Shown here piece after piece: positions 4,377-11,775 of a DNA stretch of 11,775 nt. A program made the position numbers and the translations under genes. The first letter of the stretch is position 1. Every line of letters begins with the position of its first letter. This DNA comes from Pseudomonadota bacterium (lineage in GTDB: Bacteria; Desulfobacterota; Anaeroferrophillalia; Anaeroferrophillales; Tharpellaceae): contig WFRP01000320.1 of assembly GCA_015486505.1 (NCBI GenBank), positions 1 to 11,775 on the forward strand. Reading direction: 5' to 3'. The notes beneath the pieces were generated by a model. It was not told the DNA's origin. It saw only the letters and a program-made list of their open reading frames with translations, and did not search any database.

Positions 4377-7300
4377 ATGGTAGCCCGCAACAGCCGTAAC
4401 CTGCCTCGTCTGCGTTGTGATTTTGCCTCCATTAAAGAGGTCGCAGAAGTTCCTTTTCTCCTGGATCTGCAACTCGATTCCTATAAGCGTTTTCTGCAGG
4501 ATGAAATTCCTCTGGATGAGCGTGATGATATCGGTCTCCACGGTGTGTTCAAAAGTGTTTTTCCGATCAAGGATTTCTATGGTACTTCGTCCATCGAATA
4601 TGTCAGTTATACGCTGGGTACGCCCCGCTATACCGACCGCGAATGTATGCTGAAGGGGGTTACCTATTCGGTGCCCATACGCGTGCGTATCCGCCTGATT
4701 ATCTGGGATGTCGAGGAAGGCAGCGAGCAGCGCTCGATTCGCGACATTAAAGAACAGGAGGTCTATTTCGGTGAGATTCCCTTGATGAGTGAAAGGGGAA
4801 CCTTCATCATCAACGGCACCGAACGGGTTATCGTCAGTCAGCTGCATCGTTCTCCCGGTGTCTTTTTCGCGCAGGAAAAGGCCAAAAGTTCGGTCAGCGG
4901 GCTTTCACTTTTCAGCGCCCGGGTGATTCCTTACCGGGGCTCTTGGATTGATTTTGAATTTGATAATAAAGACCTTATTCATGTGCGCATTGACCGGCGG
5001 CGTAAACTGCCGGCAACGGTACTTTTGCGGGCCCTGGGTTATTCGACGGAAGAGCTGCTGAATCTTTTTTATGACAGTGTGGTTGTAAATCGTCTCGAAG
5101 ACGGCAGATTTACCCGGCGGATTGATTTTGACAATAGTGATCTGATCACCGGTTCCAAGTTGCGTGAAGATATCTTAGATCCCGAGAGTGGTGATGTTCT
5201 GCTGGCTCAAGGTCGGAAAATCAGCAAAGCGGCGTTGCGGCGGATGAAGGCGGCCGGGCTTGAGTCTCTGCCGATGATGGATGACGAACTTATCGGTTCC
5301 TACGTCGCCCATGATGTGGTCGACCCGCAGACCGGCGAGGTTCTGCTTGAATGCAATGAGGAGATTACCGCCGATAAACTTGAAGATCTGCAGCAGAGCG
5401 GAGTTGAGGAGTTTGATATCCTTTTCATTGACAATATCAATGTCGGCTCCTATTTGCGGGATACTCTGCTGGTTGATAAAATCGTTTTGAGTGACGAAGA
5501 GCGCGAACTGGTGGTTCAGGGCGAGAAAACCGAGAAAGAGCTTGAAGTTGAGAAAGCCAAACTCGAAATCTACCGGCGCTTACGTCCCGGAGAACCGCCG
5601 ACGATTGATATCGCTGATTCTCTGTTTCAGAATCTGTTTTTCAATCCCGAGCGTTATGACCTTTCCCGGGTTGGTCGTTTAAAGATTAACCACAAACTCG
5701 GGACCGAGCAGGATCTTGACTGCAAGACCCTGACGGAAGAGGATATTATCGAAATTGTCCGTTATCTTATCTCTTTAAGATCGGATAAAGGGGTTATCGA
5801 CGATATTGATAACCTTGGCAACCGGCGGGTGCGTACGGTCGGTGAACTGATTGAGAATCAGTATCGCATCGGTCTGGTGCGGATGGAAAAATCTATTCGG
5901 GAGCGGATGAGTCTGCAGGAGATCGACACGGCGATGCCGCACGATCTGATTAATTCCAAACCGGTAAGCGCGGCCATCAAGGAATTTTTCGGCTCGAGCC
6001 AGCTCTCCCAGTTTATGGATCAGACCAATCCCTTGTCTGAGATTACCCACAAACGCCGTTTAAGCGCTTTGGGACCCGGTGGTTTGACCCGGGAGCGGGC
6101 CGGTTTCGAGGTTCGTGATGTCCACTTGACCCATTATGGCCGTCTCTGTCCGATTGAAACCCCGGAAGGCCCGAACATCGGCCTGATAGCTTCGCTGGCC
6201 TGTTATGCCCGGGTCAACGATTTCGGTTTTATTGAAACCCCGTACCGGGTCGTCAAGGACGGCGTGGTCACGGATGAGGTTGTTCATCTTTACGCGATGG
6301 CTGAGGATGACAAGATTATCGCCCAGGCCAGCGCGCCGCTCAATCCCGACGGCAGTTTTATGAATGAGCTGGTTGCCTGTCGCAAAGCCGGTGAATACAG
6401 CATTGAAAGCCGCGATAACATTCATTATATGGATGTCTCGCCGCGGCAGCTGGTGAGTGTTGCCGCTTCCCTGATTCCTTTCCTTGAACATGATGACGCC
6501 AATCGGGCCCTGATGGGTTCCAACATGCAGCGTCAGGCGGTGCCGCTTTTGCGGGCCGAAGCGCCGATGGTCGGCACCGGCATGGAAGCCCGGGTCGCCC
6601 TTGATTCCGGGATTGCCGTGGTCGCGAAAAAGAGCGGTTTTGTTGAATATGTCGATTCGGCCAAGGTCATTGTCCGGCATGAGCCCGAAAACAGTGATGA
6701 CGAATTCAGCCTCGATATCTATCCTTTAGCCAAGTTTATGCGCTCCAACCAGAATACCTGCTGCAACCATATCCCGCTGGTTAAAAGCGGCACCTGGGTT
6801 GAATCCGGCGAGATTCTGGCGGATGGCCCTTCGATGGATCACGGCGAGCTTGCTTTGGGCCAGAATGTTAAAGTCGCTTTCATGCCCTGGGGCGGTTATA
6901 ACTTTGAGGATTCAATCCTTATAAATGAGAGGATTGTCAAGGAAGACCGTTTTACTTCAATCCATATTGAAGTATGCGAAGTTGTAGCCCGGGATACCAA
7001 ATTGGGGCCGGAAGAGATTACCCGCGATATTCCTAATGTCGGGGATGAGGGCCTGGCTCATCTCGATCAGGACGGTATCGTCCATATCGGCGCCCATGTC
7101 GGCCCCGGTGATATCCTGGTCGGGAAAATTACGCCGAAAGGCGAAACCCAGCTTTCTCCGGAAGAGAAACTCTTACGGGCGATTTTCGGCGAGAAAGCCG
7201 GTGAAGTGCGGGATACCTCCCTGCGGGTTTCGCCGGGAATTCGCGGGGTGGTAATCAATACCAAAACTTTCGCCCGCAAAGGTTATGGCGGCGAAGGCGG

Positions 7301-8555
7301 CGCCGAAGAGCGGGAACGCGATATCAAACAGGTAAAACGTGAGGCGGAGGCCGAACTTTATGCCATTCGCCGGAGTGTAACTTCGCGGATACGGGAGTTG
7401 CTGGCGGGGCAGACCCTGGAAACCGATTTGAAGAGCGGGAAAGGCAAGGTGGTGCTTACCTCCGGTACTCAACTGACATCTGAAGATACCGAAAAAGTAA
7501 CGCTGAAGATGTGCCGCAACCTGGTGCTCAAGGATGCCGCCGGCATCGAAGAAAAGATCAGCGGGCTGGTTGCCTATATGGAGAGTGAAACCCGGCGGGT
7601 TGAAGCCGCGCTTGATGAAAAGATTGAAACTCTGCGCCGGGGTGACGATTTGCAGCCCGGGGTCAATCAGATGGTGAAAATCTACATTGCCATCAAACGT
7701 AAATTGTCAGTTGGTGATAAAATGTCCGGCCGGCACGGGAACAAGGGGGTTCTGTCGCGGATTGTACCGGAAGAGGATATGCCCTATCTGGCCGATGGTT
7801 CAAGTGTCGATATTGTTTTAAATCCGCTCGGGGTTCCTTCCCGGATGAATGTCGGTCAGGTTTTAGAAACCCATCTCGGCTGGGCCGCGCAGAGTCTCGG
7901 GCGTCAGATTGAAGAGATGATCGAGCAGGAATACGGGCCTGACGCTTTGCGGGAAAAATTAAATCAGGTTTTCGCCCATGATAAAAAATCCCGGGACTGG
8001 CTGGCGGCGGCCACTGATGCTGAAATCCGGGAGCAGGCGGGCAAACTTTCCCGCTTTGTGCCGATGGCAACCCCGGTTTTTGACGGCATCGGCGAAGAGC
8101 GTTTAAAAGAGTGTCTCGAAGCTGCCGGCCTGCCGCGCAGCGGCCAGGTAACCCTTTATGACGGGCGTACCGGTGAAGCCTTTGAGCGCCCGGTAACCGT
8201 CGGTTATATGTATATCCTGAAACTGCATCATCTGGTTGATGACAAGATGCATGCCCGCTCAATCGGGCCTTATTCACTGGTTACCCAGCAGCCTCTGGGC
8301 GGTAAAGCCCAGTTCGGCGGCCAGCGTCTGGGAGAGATGGAGGTCTGGGCCCTTGAAGCCTACGGCGCGGCTTATACCCTGCAGGAATTTTTGACGGTTA
8401 AATCGGATGATGTCGCCGGACGGACCCGAATGTATGAAGCAATTGTTAAAGGTAAGCAGACTTTAGAGTCCGGTCTGCCGGAATCCTTCAATGTTTTGGT
8501 TAAAGAACTCCAGAGCCTTTGTCTGGATGTTGAATTGGAGGAGGAGAAATCATGA
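4377..8555 (+). CDS. rpoB: DNA-directed RNA polymerase subunit beta
   Basis: The beta subunit forms one pincer of RNA polymerase and part of its active site. The product has 1,392 residues, somewhat longer than E. coli beta. Landmarks in order: EIPLMSERGTFIINGTERVI near 137-156; a beta-lobe insertion with two similar modules at 268-301 and 316-351; the rifampicin-binding region GSSQLSQFMDQTNPLSEITH (539-558) and on to L565; YGRLCPIETPEGPNIGLI; KVAFMPWGGYNFEDSILINE; a charged helical insertion at about 968-1100; KMSGRHGNKG with active-site lysines K1115 and K1123; H1285; and QPLGGKAQFGGQRLGEMEVW near the end. The rifampicin pocket looks drug-sensitive: the S, H, D and R positions most often mutated keep their usual residues. 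The start has GAGG 10 nt upstream. The stop overlaps the rpoC start (ATGA), so the two are coupled. Confidence 0.99.
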   Translation: MVARNSRNLPRLRCDFASIKEVAEVPFLLDLQLDSYKRFLQDEIPLDERDDIGLHGVFKSVFPIKDFYGTSSIEYVSYTLGTPRYTDRECMLKGVTYSVPIRVRIRLIIWDVEEGSEQRSIRDIKEQEVYFGEIPLMSERGTFIINGTERVIVSQLHRSPGVFFAQEKAKSSVSGLSLFSARVIPYRGSWIDFEFDNKDLIHVRIDRRRKLPATVLLRALGYSTEELLNLFYDSVVVNRLEDGRFTRRIDFDNSDLITGSKLREDILDPESGDVLLAQGRKISKAALRRMKAAGLESLPMMDDELIGSYVAHDVVDPQTGEVLLECNEEITADKLEDLQQSGVEEFDILFIDNINVGSYLRDTLLVDKIVLSDEERELVVQGEKTEKELEVEKAKLEIYRRLRPGEPPTIDIADSLFQNLFFNPERYDLSRVGRLKINHKLGTEQDLDCKTLTEEDIIEIVRYLISLRSDKGVIDDIDNLGNRRVRTVGELIENQYRIGLVRMEKSIRERMSLQEIDTAMPHDLINSKPVSAAIKEFFGSSQLSQFMDQTNPLSEITHKRRLSALGPGGLTRERAGFEVRDVHLTHYGRLCPIETPEGPNIGLIASLACYARVNDFGFIETPYRVVKDGVVTDEVVHLYAMAEDDKIIAQASAPLNPDGSFMNELVACRKAGEYSIESRDNIHYMDVSPRQLVSVAASLIPFLEHDDANRALMGSNMQRQAVPLLRAEAPMVGTGMEARVALDSGIAVVAKKSGFVEYVDSAKVIVRHEPENSDDEFSLDIYPLAKFMRSNQNTCCNHIPLVKSGTWVESGEILADGPSMDHGELALGQNVKVAFMPWGGYNFEDSILINERIVKEDRFTSIHIEVCEVVARDTKLGPEEITRDIPNVGDEGLAHLDQDGIVHIGAHVGPGDILVGKITPKGETQLSPEEKLLRAIFGEKAGEVRDTSLRVSPGIRGVVINTKTFARKGYGGEGGAEERERDIKQVKREAEAELYAIRRSVTSRIRELLAGQTLETDLKSGKGKVVLTSGTQLTSEDTEKVTLKMCRNLVLKDAAGIEEKISGLVAYMESETRRVEAALDEKIETLRRGDDLQPGVNQMVKIYIAIKRKLSVGDKMSGRHGNKGVLSRIVPEEDMPYLADGSSVDIVLNPLGVPSRMNVGQVLETHLGWAAQSLGRQIEEMIEQEYGPDALREKLNQVFAHDKKSRDWLAAATDAEIREQAGKLSRFVPMATPVFDGIGEERLKECLEAAGLPRSGQVTLYDGRTGEAFERPVTVGYMYILKLHHLVDDKMHARSIGPYSLVTQQPLGGKAQFGGQRLGEMEVWALEAYGAAYTLQEFLTVKSDDVAGRTRMYEAIVKGKQTLESGLPESFNVLVKELQSLCLDVELEEEKS
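5178..5429 (+). repeat. Two diverged beta-beta' module copies inside rpoB
   Basis: Codons 268-301 (DPESGDVLLAQGRKISKAAL, then RRMKAAGLESLPMM) and 316-351 (DPQTGEVLLECNEEITADKL, then EDLQQSGVEEFDILFI) share the pattern DP-(S/T)-G-(D/E)-V-LL ... I-(S/T)-A-L ... SG/AG-(L/V)-E. They look like an old tandem duplication at protein level. The corresponding E. coli insertion also has two such units. A third copy of the pattern is in RpoC at 11063-11179. Confidence 0.6.
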
Positions 8556-11500
8556 GAGACGTTCTAAGTTTTTATCAAAAACCTAAAGACGCGGTTAAAT
8601 TCAGTTCGCTGCAGATTAAACTGGCCTCGCCGGAGAAAATCCGGAGTTGGTCTTTCGGTGAAGTAAAAAAACCGGAAACCGTGAACTATCGGACCTTTAA
8701 GCCGGAGCGCGACGGTTTGTTCTGCGCTAAAATTTTCGGGCCGGTCAAAGATTTCGAATGTAACTGCGGTAAATACAAGCGCATGAAACATCGCGGCATC
8801 GTCTGCGAAAAGTGCGGAGTTGAAGTAATTCAGTCCAAGGTGCGCCGGGTCCGTATGGGTCATATTGAACTGGCGACTCCGGTCGCCCATATCTGGTTTC
8901 TGAAAAGTCTGCCGAGCCGGATCGCCCTCTTGCTGGATAAAACCCTGAAGGATGTGGAACGGATTCTCTATTTTGAGAATTATGTGGTCCTGGACGCGGG
9001 GGAGGCGGACGAGATTGTCGTCGGCCAGCAGCTTTCCGAAGATGAATTTCTCCTGCTCGATGAGAAATACGGCTCGAGCATTCGCTGCGGTATCGGGGCG
9101 GAAGCGGTCAAGGAGATGCTGGAAAAGGTCGATCTTGAGGGCGAACGTCTGAGTCTGCGCGAAGAGATGGTGACTACCGGCTCCGAAGCGAAAAAGAAAA
9201 AGATCGCCAAACGGTTGAAAGTAATCGATGATTTTATAAAATCAGGTAACCTGCCGCAGTGGATGATAATGGATGTAATTCCGATCCTGCCGCCGGATCT
9301 GCGTCCCCTGGTGCCGCTTGACGGCGGCCGCTTTGCGACTTCCGATCTTAATGATCTCTATCGCCGGGTTATCAACCGCAATAATCGTCTGAAACGTTTG
9401 ATTGAATTAAAGGCCCCGTGGATTATCATCTGTAATGAAAAACGGATGCTGCAGGAGGCGGTTGACGCCCTCTTTGACAACGGCCGCCGCGGCCGGGCGA
9501 TCAGTGGCGCCAATAAACGGCCGCTGAAATCCCTCAGCGATATGCTGAAAGGGAAACAGGGTCGTTTTCGTCAGAACCTTTTAGGTAAACGGGTCGATTA
9601 CTCCGGACGTTCGGTTATCGTGGTCGGGCCGGAGCTGCGTCTGCATCAGTGCGGGCTCCCGAAAAAGATGGCTTTAGAGCTCTTTAAGCCTTTTATTTAC
9701 AATAAACTGCTCGAACGTAACTATGTGACCACCATTAAGAGCGCCAAAAAGATGGTTGAGCTCGAAAAATCCGAGGTCTGGGATCTTTTGGAAGAAGTCA
9801 TTACCGAACATCCGGTTATGCTCAACCGGGCCCCGACTTTGCATCGATTGGGGATTCAGGCTTTTGAACCGGTATTAAGTGAAGGCAAAGCGATTCGTCT
9901 GCATCCGCTGGTCTGTAGTGCCTATAACGCTGACTTTGACGGTGACCAGATGGCGGTACATGTGCCGCTTACGGTTGAAGCCCAGACTGAGGCCCGGGTT
10001 TTGATGATGTCGACCAATAACATCCTCTCTCCGGCTAATGGCCGGCCGGTAATTATTCCGACGCAGGATATTGTTTTGGGGATCTACTGGCTGACCCGGG
10101 AACGGCCGTTCGCGCTGGGGACCGGGATGAGTTTCAGCTCGCCGGAAGAGGTTTTGATTGCCTATGATGCCGGCTGTGTCCACCTTCAGGCTGAAATCAA
10201 GGTTCTGCTCGATGGGGAATTGGTTGATACGACCGTGGGCCGGGTGCTTTTGTATGATATTGTGCCGGACGAGATTCCCTTCGCCTCTTATAACGAGAAT
10301 TTGACCAAAAAGACTATTTCCCGCCTGTTTGAGAATATTTATCTCAAAGCCGGGGATAAAAAATCGGTTATCTTCGCCGATCAGATTAAGAACTTAGGTT
10401 ATAAAATTGCAACCCAGGCCGGAATTTCAATCGGGATTGATGATCTTGAAATCCCGGAATCCAAATCCCGTCTGATTGAAGAGGCCAATGAAAAAGTCCG
10501 CGAGATTGAGCGCCAGATCAATAACGGTCTGATTACCTCGGGTGAGCGTTATAACAAACTGATTGATATCTGGTCGAAAACCACCGACGAAGTTGCCAAT
10601 GAGATGATGGCGACGATCAGTAAAGAAGAGATGTTTGATGAAACCGGGGCGGCTCAGGTAGTTAAATCCTTTAATTCGGTCTTTATGATGGCCGATTCCG
10701 GGGCGCGGGGCAGTCAGCAGCAGATTCGGCAGCTTGCCGGGATGCGGGGCCTGATGGCAAAACCCTCAGGTGAGATTATTGAAAACCCGATTCTGGCCAA
10801 CTTCCGCGAAGGTCTGAATGTTCTGCAGTATTTTGTCTCCACCCACGGCGCTCGTAAGGGTCTGGCGGATACGGCATTGAAAACCGCGAACTCAGGTTAC
10901 CTGACCCGGCGGCTGGTTGACGTGGCGCAGGATGCGGTGGTTTCTGAGATCGACTGCGGCACCCTGGACGGTATCTATGTGACTCCGCTGACTGAAGGCG
11001 GAGAAGTAATTGAAAGTGTGGCCTCACGGGTATTGGGCCGGGTTGCGCAGGAAGACATCGTTTCGCCGTTGACCGGTGAAGTTATTGTCGAAGCCGATCA
11101 GGAGATAACTGAAGATCTGGCCCAGAAGATTGATGCTTCCGGGCTTGACCGGGTGCGTATTCGTTCGGTTTTGACCTGTCAGTCGAAAAAAGGGATCTGC
11201 GCTTATTGTTACGGGCGTGATCTGGCCCGGGGCCGGATTGTTAATATCGGTGAATCGGTCGGCGTGATTGCCGCCCAGTCAATCGGTGAGCCGGGAACCC
11301 AGCTGACGATGCGGACTTTCCATATCGGCGGAACCGCTTCAAGTGCGGTCGAGCAGTCTTCCCTGGAGTCCAAACTCGGCGGTACAGTAAAATTTGTCAA
11401 ACTCGACACTGTGCGTAATCGTGATGGCCGCCTGGTGGTGATGAATCGTAATGGTGAAATCGCGATTGTCGATAAAAACGGTGAAATTAAAGAGCGCAAC

Positions 11501-11775
11501 AAGATTGTTTTCGGGGCTATGCTGCTGGTTGAAGAGGGCGCTGAAATTAAACCGGGCCAGCTGCTGGCGGAGTGGGATCCTTTCTCAATCCCGACGATTA
11601 CCGCGGTCAGCGGCCGGGTTAAATATGGCGATATTATTGAAGGGGTTACCTTTACCGAGCAGGTCGATCAGCAGACCGGGATGTCGCGGCGGGTTGTCAG
11701 TGAATCCCGGAGTGCCGACTTAAGACCGCGCTTGTCGATTAAAGATGAGAAGAACCGGACGATGAAGGTCGGCGA
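8552..11775 (+). CDS. rpoC: DNA-directed RNA polymerase subunit beta', 5' part
   Basis: The beta' subunit holds the catalytic magnesium and the clamp. The frame is open to the window edge, giving 1,074 complete codons, so about the last fifth to quarter is missing. It was not in the supplied ORF list because no stop is inside. ATG 8552 overlaps the rpoB stop by 4 nt and has GGAGGAGGAG (8537-8546) as SD. Landmarks: zinc-ribbon C70/C72/C85/C88; the catalytic motif NADFDGDQM at 459-467 with D461, D463, D465; bridge helix about 754-793 (STHGARKGLADTALKTANSG); second zinc site C802/C876/C883/C886; trigger-loop start MRTFHIGGTAS at 920. After about residue 931 comes a beta-strand-rich insertion like SI3 of Gram-negative enzymes, running off the edge. 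No frameshift is visible. Confidence 0.98.
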   Translation, partial: MRDVLSFYQKPKDAVKFSSLQIKLASPEKIRSWSFGEVKKPETVNYRTFKPERDGLFCAKIFGPVKDFECNCGKYKRMKHRGIVCEKCGVEVIQSKVRRVRMGHIELATPVAHIWFLKSLPSRIALLLDKTLKDVERILYFENYVVLDAGEADEIVVGQQLSEDEFLLLDEKYGSSIRCGIGAEAVKEMLEKVDLEGERLSLREEMVTTGSEAKKKKIAKRLKVIDDFIKSGNLPQWMIMDVIPILPPDLRPLVPLDGGRFATSDLNDLYRRVINRNNRLKRLIELKAPWIIICNEKRMLQEAVDALFDNGRRGRAISGANKRPLKSLSDMLKGKQGRFRQNLLGKRVDYSGRSVIVVGPELRLHQCGLPKKMALELFKPFIYNKLLERNYVTTIKSAKKMVELEKSEVWDLLEEVITEHPVMLNRAPTLHRLGIQAFEPVLSEGKAIRLHPLVCSAYNADFDGDQMAVHVPLTVEAQTEARVLMMSTNNILSPANGRPVIIPTQDIVLGIYWLTRERPFALGTGMSFSSPEEVLIAYDAGCVHLQAEIKVLLDGELVDTTVGRVLLYDIVPDEIPFASYNENLTKKTISRLFENIYLKAGDKKSVIFADQIKNLGYKIATQAGISIGIDDLEIPESKSRLIEEANEKVREIERQINNGLITSGERYNKLIDIWSKTTDEVANEMMATISKEEMFDETGAAQVVKSFNSVFMMADSGARGSQQQIRQLAGMRGLMAKPSGEIIENPILANFREGLNVLQYFVSTHGARKGLADTALKTANSGYLTRRLVDVAQDAVVSEIDCGTLDGIYVTPLTEGGEVIESVASRVLGRVAQEDIVSPLTGEVIVEADQEITEDLAQKIDASGLDRVRIRSVLTCQSKKGICAYCYGRDLARGRIVNIGESVGVIAAQSIGEPGTQLTMRTFHIGGTASSAVEQSSLESKLGGTVKFVKLDTVRNRDGRLVVMNRNGEIAIVDKNGEIKERNKIVFGAMLLVEEGAEIKPGQLLAEWDPFSIPTITAVSGRVKYGDIIEGVTFTEQVDQQTGMSRRVVSESRSADLRPRLSIKDEKNRTMKVG

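Noticed and set aside
6060..6680. 206-codon open frame on the minus strand within rpoB
   Set aside because: It is antisense to highly conserved rpoB sequence, has no recognisable domain or SD context, and reflects the codon bias of the gene on the other strand. The same holds for minus-strand frames at 4338-4847 and 7693-8277.
1..11775. Mobile elements, CRISPR, phage or defence genes
   Set aside because: No repeat-spacer array, transposase, integrase or attachment-like direct repeats were found. Gene order and composition are uniform from end to end.

Overview
This window is a conserved bacterial translation and transcription locus on the + strand. In order it carries the 3' end of tuf, rpmG, tRNA-Trp, secE, nusG, rplK, rplA, rplJ, rplL, rpoB and the first 1,074 codons of rpoC. 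No gene on the minus strand, mobile element, CRISPR array or foreign island is visible. RpoB and RpoC carry the lineage insertions typical of Gram-negative enzymes: an E. coli-like insertion in the beta lobe, a second one ahead of the beta active-site lysines, and the start of an insertion inside the beta' trigger loop. With the rpmG / tRNA-Trp / secE order and the style of the ribosomal proteins, this suggests a Gram-negative bacterium, most likely deltaproteobacterial (Desulfobacterota-like). The taxonomic call is an impression from remembered sequences, not a search.

Layout. Positions 1-329 are the C-terminal 108 codons of EF-Tu, followed by a strong hairpin (361-400). Positions 462-989 hold ribosomal protein L33, a CCA-anticodon tRNA and the SecE translocase subunit. 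Positions 1044-2789 are nusG, rplK and rplA, tightly packed. A 36-nt hairpin lies just before the rplK ribosome binding site, where the L1 autoregulatory site lies in the E. coli L11 operon. Positions 2790-3153 are the longest non-coding stretch. It holds a chain of hairpins and then an RNA resembling the L10 leader, the autoregulatory site for the L10-L12 complex. rplJ (GTG start, very strong SD) and rplL follow. A textbook intrinsic terminator (4192-4238) separates the ribosomal genes from rpoB. rpoB and rpoC are translationally coupled by an ATGA overlap.

How the parts work together. The genes supply the L11/L1 and L10/L12 stalks of the large subunit, the elongation factor that uses the L12 stalk (EF-Tu), the factor that binds RNA polymerase (NusG), and the two large polymerase subunits. 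The non-coding RNA shows how output could be set separately for each block: an L1 site for L11-L1, an L10-L12 site for L10-L12, and a partial terminator that lowers beta/beta' expression relative to L12.

I see no new biological system here. The points most worth a second look are the structured RNA between rplA and rplJ, including two sets of mutually exclusive pairings, the candidate L1 operator, the uncertain secE start, and the repeated beta-beta' module shared by RpoB and RpoC.
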